A DNA stretch of 64,000 bases from Panulirus ornatus. Taxonomy: Eukaryota; Arthropoda; Malacostraca; Decapoda; Palinuridae. Numbering within the stretch: the stretch's first letter is position 1; each line of letters starts with the position of its first letter. The translations under genes were made by a program, and so were the position numbers. The notes under the pieces were generated by a model that saw nothing but the letters and a program-made list of their open reading frames with translations, did no database searches and was not told the DNA's origin. Where the stretch lies: contig NC_092241.1 of the NCBI RefSeq assembly GCF_036320965.1, positions 27,374,297 through 27,438,296 of the forward strand, in the 5' to 3' direction. Shown here one piece after another: positions 56,040 to 64,000 of the stretch.

Positions 56040-56212
56040 GAGGTTCTCATCAGATATATGTTTGCCCCGTGTCGAAGTACTGGCGTAGTCCCATACCAGC
56101 TGCATGACCACACTAAAGATATCCTAGATATTATCCAACAATCGCCTCCCTCTCGCACAGTACTCGTGGCAGTAGACATCAACAAAACATTTGACACTTG
56201 AAATTTTGACTT
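56040..56212 (+). pseudogene. Fragment of a second LINE type (Jockey/CR1-like)
   Basis: Frame reads CRSTGVVPYQLHDHTKDILD then RTVLVAVDINKTFDT before a stop. CRST...AL-like spacing followed by V(A/L)D(I/L)xKxFDT is motif A with its preceding block in Jockey/CR1-type reverse transcriptases and differs from the KAYDRVD type of the main family here. Only about 55 codons survive. Confidence 0.6.
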
Positions 56213-56269
56213 GATCGAGTACGTAATGAAAGGGTAAGAGCTCTAGAGGTACGGCAATAAAGTGCGTGG

Positions 56270-56715
56270 TTGAGACAAATGAAGAGGGTGTTGAAATAGT
56301 TGCTGACGTATGGAGAGAATGAGTAAGGAAAAGTTGGCAAGAAGGATATATGGGTGTCAGAAGTGGAGGGATCAAGGAGAACGAGAAGACAAAATTGGAA
56401 ATGAAAGGATGGAGTGAAAAAGATTTTGAGCATCGGGTCCTGAGCATGTAGGAAGATGAAGGGCGGGATGGAGTAAATTGAAACGATGTGGCGTACTGGG
56501 GTCGACGAGCTGACAGTGGACTTAACCAGGGCATATGAAGCGTTCGGGATAAACCATGGAGGTCTGTGGAGCCTGGTTGTGGATAGGAGCTGTGGTCTTG
56601 GTGCATTACATATGACAGACATAGAATGGATGAGAATGAATGTGGCCTTCCTTCGTTTCTTTTCGGCGCAGCCTCGCAAATGCGTAAAACGGTGACCAAG
56701 TATGAAATACCATTT
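56270..56715 (+). mobile_element. Diverged LINE 3' end
   Basis: Plus-oriented. Decayed coding end (the GTRRRGRPNW...KDGVKK region at about 56,330-56,420), then the tail ending at the (TA)n tract at 56721. Several frameshifts. Confidence 0.75.
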
Positions 56716-56718
56716 ATA

Positions 56719-56720
<2 letters not shown>

Positions 56721-56793
<73 letters not shown>

Positions 56794-56820
56794 TAGATAT
56801 ATAGATATAGATATATATAA
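56721..56820. repeat. (TA)n/(TAGA)n array
   Basis: About 20 TA units followed by about nine TAGA units and mixed TATAGA. Confidence 0.95.
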
Positions 56821-56829
56821 AGTGACACC

Positions 56830-57115
56830 TGCTCTATTGTTGTGTGCGAATGACCAAAAGCTGGAGTAGTAATGTCACTAGTACAACACCCCAGGTTTTG
56901 ATCATCCTAACCACTATAACTATCGTGTGGTTGTGTATGGCCAGAAATTGGACCAGTAATGTTATCAGCCCAACTACAACACTAATGAACGGCTTGGGTG
57001 TGAGTGGCGAGAGGTTGGAACAGTGATGTTACCAGTGAGTCACCATCAGCCTAACTACAACACCTGCCGTCTGAGTAGTTGTGGGTGGCTAAGAGGCTGC
57101 AGCAGTGATACGACC
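56830..57115. repeat. Diverged tandem repeat, about 80 bp units
   Basis: About four units with recurring (c/g)agtgatgt(t/c)accag, cctaactacaacac and gtggttgtgtatggc-like pieces. Confidence 0.6.
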
Positions 57116-57119
57116 AGTT

Positions 57120-58690
57120 CCAAATATAATAGGCCTTATCCTACGCAAGGACTTAACAATGGGTAGATGGTAGGACTAGTGCAGCTCATCAACGATAGAT
57201 AATGGCAGACTTGTAATCAAATAAACTTACTAACGTTACAAAATTTCGTAGAAAGTCACGGTTATGTTCTTACTTTTTCCCTACTGTTCTCTATGTTTGA
57301 GTATAAAGTCTAGTCAGTATCGAGGAAATTCGCTATTTCTTGCTTCATAATGTACTTGGTTCGTAAACAATAAATCTTCATTGTCAGAATGACAGAACAC
57401 ATTGATGCCAAGGAAGACTCAAGTGTGTTTTCAAACATTACTCAAAGTGAGAGGGCTTAGATCCGCCAATCTCTGCAGTCTACTATGAATAGTTATTATG
57501 AATCTCATTACGAATGTTGCATTTGTAATCATTCATCTCTTGAAGAAAAGTTGGACGATTTCATCGAGTGAAGCACCAGTGGAAGACTTCTGCAGATACC
57601 ATAGTGAACATTTCTGCTTTTGCTTAATATTATCAAGTTATCAAGTCCCTGGTGTGGACTGCATCCAACCACTCCATTTCCGCTCCGGAATGCTGACACG
57701 ATCCCATAAGGGTTGAAAGTGGTGGCCAGAAGCAGCAGATTCTTTTCATGCCAGGATACAATGGTGGAAACTTATGATGATCATCTCGTGCATTCTCTCG
57801 CCTTACGCTATCATTACTCACCGCTATCATACGATCACTATGGAACATACCACAAGATGTGTTGATATAGTATGTTAAAGCCTCCTTGTCATTCCAGCCC
57901 TAAGCCAAGGATGAGGAATATCTTATTCATACGTTATGTGCTCTACCGAAGGTCAATTTGGCAGAATTCCGTTGTGAAAGAGAAACCCAAATATGTCTCT
58001 CAAGGATTCTGTGAAGATTCGGTCACTCGCTCTTCAGCTGTAGATTGAACGTCACCTTCACTGCCACAACGCCACCACCCTCTCTAGTCGACTTCATCAA
58101 TATCCATTTTTTTTTTTTTGAAGGCTCTGTGGATACGTTGGCTTACCCCACAAAATCAGCATCCTACAAAGTCTGTCGACGTGGACAAGAGCAATTTTCT
58201 CAATGAAGACTCGCAGAACCTGACGATTTATGCCCAGCAGATCGCCAAAGAATCCTAGTAAAGCTTTTGATATATGAAGTTAGTTTTTGTCTCCCGTCCA
58301 CTCATCCAACCATGGAAACTCCGGCTGTAAAATTTAACCGAGACGAAGAATTTCTTTATACAAGCTACCGGTCACTTCAGTAAGAAAAAAATAGAAATAA
58401 ATGAATCAGACAAAAAAGAATTTCCATAACTTCGATGGAGTAAAAGAAAAAAAAATCGCCACTTGATCTAGGATAGTTCTTAGCTTACAGATGCATTATC
58501 ACTTCATTATTACCTACCTTTTGAAAAAATGAGCGATCCTTTCAATCCACAATAGTCAGTTTTCTGGAGGTAAATATTTTCTAACAAGTCCAGGGGAACA
58601 AGTTATTTTTATTACGCTTGTAGCTGTCAAAGGCTCCGGTACATGACATAAGCTTCTGTGAGTCAAAGAACCCCAGGTATTAGCAAGTTC
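57120..58690. other. No features
   Basis: Scattered short frames without recognisable motifs. No repeat family seen. Confidence 0.45.
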
Positions 58691-58695
58691 ATTTA

Positions 58696-58995
58696 ATGTC
58701 TCCTTTTACAGCGGAGACACCGGAGTCTCTTCTTATTTATGACGAGATCAGATATAATCCCCGTGGCACCGATCCCGCCATCAAACTGCGACTACAGCAA
58801 CCTAACCTAACCTTCATGGAGGGAGAGGAATTGGAGAGAAAGAGGCGCTCATTTCTGGTGAAAGATAATGGAAGTTGCAACCGCTGTCGAATGCAAATGA
58901 TGCTAGTGTTAGCTTTGTCAGACGAGGTCAATAAAAGAGTGAGCCACAATGATGCATATAATGGGAACACAGAACGGGGTTCCCTCTTTTACTAA
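58696..58995 (+). CDS. Orphan open frame, possible exon
   Basis: 99 codons. The first 55 or so look coding in composition: ETPESLLIYDEIRYNPRG, later LRLQQPNLTFMEGEELERKR. An acceptor-like tgtctccttttacag lies just before CGGAGACACC, and a donor-like ctg|gtgaaa follows RRSFL, so an internal exon of about 145 nt is conceivable. I do not recognise the protein. It could equally be a relic of a mobile element or chance. Confidence 0.2.
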   Translation: MSPFTAETPESLLIYDEIRYNPRGTDPAIKLRLQQPNLTFMEGEELERKRRSFLVKDNGSCNRCRMQMMLVLALSDEVNKRVSHNDAYNGNTERGSLFY

Positions 58996-59917
58996 TGATA
59001 ATCATGAGAGGCAGTATCAAGAAACAGTGCATGCTACTGCGCTATTTCATAAAAGGGATATGTGGGAGTGAAAATGGGATGATTATCTTGAAAGGCAGGG
59101 TTGCTTGATGCTTCAGAATAACCTGTCGTACCAGTCTCGTAACATGGGTGTTCGTGTCGTTTATTGACTCGCTTGAAAGCCAGGTAGGGAGCGGGCTCCT
59201 AATGAGCAGCCCAACCTAAAAGTTGCATCTCTGCGAAAATTTACAGCTTTGCCACTCGTAAATCTGTGTTTCAATAAGACCGTAATTCTACTTCCTTCAA
59301 CAGAGATTGTGAACTGCAAAATCCTTGGTGTTTTTTCCTTTGTAATGGATTCTGAGCAGGAGATATCAGTGTCCTGATTTGTTTATATACAGAAAATGAT
59401 AATGAATTTACAGACGACTATTCCAGTCTTTCGGAGAGGATTGTGTTAAACCAATCCAGCTGGAACAGTCCAATAGCTTACTAACCACAAATGAATCATT
59501 CAAGCGTCATCAGTATATCACTAACAATTGTCCCTGTTACGAGTCTTTGACATGACAAAGCTTTGTAAATTCACTTCATGATATCGTAAATAGCATGTCT
59601 ATCCTCTCGTGTATGATTTTTCGACTTATATACTGTGTCCCAAAGCTTAACTGCAGACGTTTACAGTTACCTTAATAAGAAGCAATAAGTATCAGGACTC
59701 GATTGAGAAACAAGCCATAAGTTTTGAAATCGGGCTGACATTATGACATTGTTATATACTCTACGCAATCACTTTTACTCTATGATTATGGTTAAAGGTT
59801 CTGGTTCTAAGCGACAAAGGATAATATCATACAAGTGCTGATGATAAAGAGTTCATTGTACCCAAACGTTAACCATTATAGGAAGATTGCAAAGATAAAA
59901 TCCATATGATACATTTC

Positions 59918-59996
<79 letters not shown>

Positions 59997-60000
59997 CATA
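59918..60000. repeat. (TA)n microsatellite
   Basis: About 40 TA units with two ACA interruptions. Confidence 0.95.
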
Positions 60001-60001
60001 T

Positions 60002-60105
60002 CTTTTTTCTTTCATACTATTCGCCATTTCCCGCGATAGCGAGGTAGCGTTAAGAACAGAGGACTGGGCCTTTGAGGGAATATCATCACCTGGGCCTCTT
60101 CTCTG

Positions 60106-60109
<4 letters not shown>
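60002..60109 (-). mobile_element. SINE-like element, truncated copy
   Basis: The tail half of the family (ttcgccatttcccgcgatag to cctcttctctgttc), cut off where a (TA)n tract begins. Confidence 0.8.

Positions 60110-60172
<63 letters not shown>
60110..60172. repeat. (TA)n and T-run
   Basis: About 18 TA units then about 26 T, forming the tail of the minus-strand LINE that follows. Confidence 0.95.
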
Positions 60173-60622
60173 ATACTTTGTCGCTGTCTCCCGCGTTTGC
60201 GAGGTAGCGCAAGGAAACAGACGAAAGAAATGGCCCAACCCCCCCCCCCATACACATGTACATACACACGTCCACACACGCAAATATACATACCTACACA
60301 GCTTTCCATGGTTTACCCCAGACGCTTCACATGCCTTGCTTCAATCCACTGACAGCACGTCAACCCCTGTATACCACATGACTCCAATTCACTCTATTTC
60401 TTGCCCTCCTTTCACCCTCCTGCATGTTCAGGCCCCGATCACACAAAATCTTTTTCACTCCATCTTTCCACCTCCAATTTGGTCTCCCTCTTCTCCTCGT
60501 TCCCTCCACCTCCGACACATATATCCTCTTGGTCAATCTCTCCTCACTCATTCTCTCCATGTGCCCAAACCATTTCAAAACACCCTCTTCTGCTCTCTCA
60601 ACCACGCTCTTTTTATTTCCAT
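60170..60622 (-). mobile_element. LINE 3' fragment, young
   Basis: About 450 bp very similar to 42752-43195: tail plus the last 81 codons of the reverse transcriptase frame (60360-60605, ending NRVNWSHVVYRG). It is 5'-truncated within the codons before VERAEEGVLKWFG. Confidence 0.88.
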
Positions 60623-61084
60623 ATATAAACTTTAAAGGAAATTAGATGTAAAGTTGAACGAAGACTAATTATAGCTAAAAAGAGACTTAAGGATCTTTTG
60701 AGTGATAATCCTTCTTGACCTCAAGATCGTTTTTTGTTTTTGGTTATCAAGGGAAGAATAAATTTTATGGTGCTGAATTATCAGTCTAAAACTAAATCCT
60801 TCAGGCACTCTAGCAAAACGTAAAGATTCCACATCCGAACACAGATCATCATCATCAGCTCTTGGTGTATGCTTCGGTGTTTGTCTTTTAACTTGTGAAA
60901 TATGCAAACGTGGGTGATACTAGTGGACCAGTAACCTTTATCACACGAACACTGATAAAGCTGGTCTTTGACTTTCACTCGGTGATCGTGTTTTCATCCA
61001 GCATTCTTCACGAGTGTTGCCTCTGCCTACCGTGACGAACAACCTAACCTGTATGATTTAGCTAAGAATAACCAAAGAGCAATT

Positions 61085-61290
61085 TCTAGAAAGAATTCTG
61101 TTGTTACTTAGAACCTTTCAAAAGGTTCCTGCAGCCCCAGGCAGCGCTATTTCCAGTCGCAGGGAAATGTAAACTCCTTTGGAATAAGTTCTTTGACGAG
61201 ACTGTGCTCCTAATAATACAGCTTCGTTAAAAGTGACTTTTCTGCTATCGTTGTACCCTCTAGTAGGCGAACCCTTGCAGCGCCAGTCTG
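61085..61290. repeat. Unclassified dispersed repeat, copy 2
   Basis: Partner of 51290-51500; see that entry for shared pieces. Same orientation in both places. Confidence 0.6.
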
Positions 61291-61299
61291 TAAATCGAA

Positions 61300-62690
61300 C
61301 AGTCTGAATGTATCAACCAGTCTGTTGTGCTTTATCTCTTAAAGCTGATTACTATCGCGTGGGTGATAACGTGCTGTATGTATCTTGGCTGTATGATCAG
61401 ATGTCTGGGTATATTGTCCAAAAGGTGGATGCTCAGGCAGTTATTTCTTAATCTCTTCCTCTGAGAATGTATCATTACTGCTGCTGTGGTCTCGACTTTC
61501 TACCTGTTGCTTTGTCAAAATCTACAGAAGAATGCATGTTGATGGAAGGTTTCAGAGCGAATAATATAGCAACCTACAAGGTAGTCAATGAACATGGCAT
61601 ATACGTGGATATAAAGAGTCAAGTTGATCCAAGAAGGGCAGCGTTACAGAAAGCAGTACTATATCTATGATGATGGCACCACCATACCATCCCTTCGTTT
61701 TCTTCCGGTAGTGACCGTCATCAGAAGCAAGGACGGGCGGGACCGTACTTAATCTCATGCAGACCTGACGTAAACAGGTTCCAGCAGGTGACATAAAAAT
61801 GACAGAGAAAAATGGACACACGCGTAACTTTTCCTTACTAGTGACATGTTCTCTTGCTTGCCCTGTCTCCTCCCTGGAACTTTATAGAGACCTTTGGAGA
61901 TGAGCAATGACAGGTTTGGATAATACCTGGTAAATCCAGTTTCAGTGTCAGGCCAACATACATTATACCAGAATATTACGTCAGGCTTGTTAAGGGGTTT
62001 TGTCCCTAAATCTCTCAATATTACGCCGCCTAACACACAACAAAGCCATCTATCTCACCCTCATATCTCCTAACACTATTTCCCACATTTCTGCCAGAGT
62101 AAACCCTAAGTTCTTACTAATTCCCTATACTTTACCTCCCAGTCCACCGCCTTCCCTCCACCCTCTCACCTCTACTTCAATCTTCCTCCAGCTCGCCCAA
62201 CCCTCACTCGTTCCCAACCTCCATTTCATCTGGTTTACCCCATCACCTTATATCTTATTTTCCCCATCATGCTCCTTTCCCCATAAGCTTCCCTAACCCC
62301 GCCTCATCTACAACTTCCTTCGTGGGCTAAGAAACCCCCATACTGTCTCGTGATGGTGTACTTTAACTATAATATGGCTCTCAATGTTCGGGTCTCCCTG
62401 TAGGCGACTGGGCGTAATTGACGAAAAATATGGGTACTGACCGCGTAGTTATGGGGTGTGGTCAGTTGTCCAGATAGTCATCAGTTGATGATTGGTTGTA
62501 TGTGTGGTTGTGTGCACACGTGGAGGTGTTCTGGGTATGTGTAGTTCGGTTTCCTTTCGTGAGTGTTATTCTCTTTTTCCATGTTTTCCTATGCATATTT
62601 TACTGTCTGTTTGTCTGTCTATGTATGTTTGTTCCTGTGTCTGACCGCCTCGACCACAGTGAGGTTAGAAGACACAGGTACCAGCTTCCT
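61300..62690. other. No genes seen
   Basis: A pyrimidine-rich stretch at about 62,090-62,330 is the only notable compositional feature. Confidence 0.45.
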
Positions 62691-62696
62691 AGTGTC

Positions 62697-62985
62697 TTTT
62701 AAAGTGTTTCTTAACCTCCGTGTGGTTGAAGTGGCTGGACGCCCCTCGTAGGGTTGGAAGCCGACCCGTGGTACATATGTGTATAGTTTCATCGATGCAT
62801 TTGTCAACCCGCTGGGGCATGATAGAGTGGCCATGTCACCCCTACAGAGTTGGGGTTTAGGGTACGGGTATAAGACTGGGAAAGTGTTGTCTGCGTTTTT
62901 CAACCTGCGTGAAGCCGAGGTTGCTGGACGCCCCTTCCTTCCAGGGTTCGGATCCGATCTGGGTGCATATACTTATTTCTTTCCA
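62697..62985 (+). repeat. Two related tRNA-like units
   Basis: Units at 62697-62775 and 62886-62980 share (c/g)tgg(a)tggctggacgcccc or gttgctggacgcccc, an agggtt(g/c)g block and gtgcata. The second has GGTTCGGATCC, one mismatch from a B-box. Probably a SINE-type repeat in direct duplication. Confidence 0.5.

Positions 62986-63017
<32 letters not shown>
62986..63017. repeat. (TA)n microsatellite
   Basis: About 16 TA units directly before the 5' end of a LINE copy. Confidence 0.92.
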
Positions 63018-63021
<4 letters not shown>

Positions 63022-64000
63022 TGGGGAAAATGATTTGGTAAACAGAGAAGAGGTAGTAAAAGCTTTGCGGAAGATGAAAGCCGGCAAGGCAGCAGGTTTG
63101 GATGGTATTGCAGTGGAATTTATTAAAAAAGGGGGTGACTGTATTATTGACTGGTTGGTAAGGTTATTTTATGTATGTATGACTCATGGTGAGGTGCCTG
63201 AGGATTGGCGGAATGCGTGCATAGTGCCTTTGTACAAAGGCAAAGGGGATATGAGTGAGTGCTCAAATTACAGAGGTATAAGTTTGTTGAGTATTCCTGT
63301 TAAATTATATGGGAGGGTATTGATTGAGAGGGTGAAGGCATGTACAGAGCATCAGATTGGGGAAGAGCAGTGTGGTTTCAGAAGTGGTAGAGGATGTGTG
63401 GATCAGGTGTTTGCTTTGAAGAATGTATGTGAGAAATACTTAGAAAAGCAAATGGATTTGTATGTAGCATTTATGGATCTGGAGAAGGCATATGATAGAG
63501 TTGATAGAGATGCTCTGTGGAAGGTATTAAGAATATATGGTGTGGGAGGCAAGTTGTTAGAAGCAGTGAAAAGTTTTTATCTAGGATGTAAGACATGTGT
63601 ACGTGTAGGAAGAGAGGAAAGTGATTGGTTCTCAGTGAATGTAGATTTGCGGCAGGGGTGTGTGATGTCTCCATGGTTGTTTAATTTGTTTATGGATGGG
63701 GTTGTTAGGGAGGTGAATGCAAGAGTTTTGGAAAGAGGGGCAAGTATGAAGTCTGTTGGGGATGAGAGAGCTTGGGAAGTGAGTCAGTTGTTGTTCGCTG
63801 ATGATACAGCGCTGGTGGCTGATTCATGTGAGAAACTGCAGAAGCTGGTGACTGAGTTTGGTAAAGTGTGTGAAAGAAGAAAGTTAAGAGTGAATGTGAA
63901 TAAGAGCAAGGTTATTAGGTACAGTAGGGTTGAGGGTCAAGTCAAATGGGAGGTAAGTTTGAATGGAGAAAAACTGGAGGAAGTAAAGTGTTTTAGATAT
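63018..64000 (+). mobile_element. Non-LTR retrotransposon, young copy running off the window
   Basis: Starts immediately after (TA)n at the same base (gggaaaatgatttgg) where the inverted piece at 44.06 kb starts, and continues uninverted through motifs A, B and C. The window ends before the C-terminal part and tail. Confidence 0.9.
63023..64000 (+). CDS. LINE reverse transcriptase, partial, open to the window end
   Basis: 326 codons without a stop; no start codon, as the element is 5'-truncated. Order: NDLVNREEVVKALRKMKAGK, the VPEDWRNACIVPLYKGKG fingers block, EEQCGFRSGRGCVDQVF, motif A AFMDLEKAYDRVD, motif B, motif C LLFADDTALVADS, then RRKLRVNVNKSKV and VKCFRY at the end. Motif B reads DLRQGC instead of GLRQGC; the Gly is normally conserved, so activity may be impaired. 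RTE-like clade is a tentative call. Confidence 0.88.

Noticed and set aside
60665..60978. Minus-strand frames with YQCSCDKGYW that suggested a zinc finger
   Set aside because: Cys/His spacing does not form a C2H2 or other known finger, and the frame breaks after about 35 codons.

Overview
The window looks like nuclear DNA from a malacostracan crustacean, most likely a decapod. The reasons are long introns with canonical GT-AG splice sites, a very high load of (TA)n, (CA)n and (CT)n microsatellites, several dispersed repeat families embedded in (TA)n tracts, and a Pax gene whose paired domain mixes arthropod-like and vertebrate-like features. No bacterial, organellar or viral genes are visible.

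The only clear host gene is a Pax2/5/8-class (shaven/sparkling-type) transcription factor on the minus strand, from about 46.8 kb down to about 3.25 kb. Twelve coding exons can be placed from splice sites, phase and protein similarity: start exon 46546-46456; paired-domain N-terminal half 21765-21600; two alternative C-terminal-half exons 19245-19048 and 18997-18800; paired-domain end plus octapeptide 14795-14579; then 11826-11741, 9301-9207, 8989-8853, 8618-8523, 6579-6199, 5370-5263 and 4081-3972 (stop). All phases agree except inside the octapeptide exon, where one base seems to be missing or a 95-nt intron must be removed. Using one of the two alternative exons the protein would be about 561 residues (indel model) or 529 residues (extra-intron model).

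The standout observation is the tandem duplication of the exon encoding the paired-domain linker and C-terminal (RED) subdomain. Both copies are 198 bp, both in phase 2, about 65% identical in protein, and separated by an intron of only 50 nt whose branch site lies about 24 nt from its 5' splice site. This is the classic steric arrangement for mutually exclusive splicing, so one gene could make two Pax2/5/8 proteins with different DNA-binding linkers and RED domains. The acceptor used after either alternative is preceded by a 330-nt stretch lacking any AG on the transcribed strand, part of it a 28-bp minisatellite.

Layout: 1-3.2 kb, flank without genes; 3.2-46.8 kb, Pax2/5/8 with a 24.7-kb first intron full of simple repeats and minisatellites; 40-44 kb inside that intron, a cluster of non-LTR retrotransposon copies; 46.8-64 kb, upstream flank of repeats. 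The main LINE family (reverse transcriptase with FADD motif, A-rich and (TA)n tail) has an almost intact 5'-inverted copy at 42.75-44.49 kb and another running off the window at 63.02-64.0 kb. A roughly 240-bp SINE-like family shares the LINE's 3' end and so is probably mobilised by it. All calls come from reading the sequence; no database search or RNA data were available.
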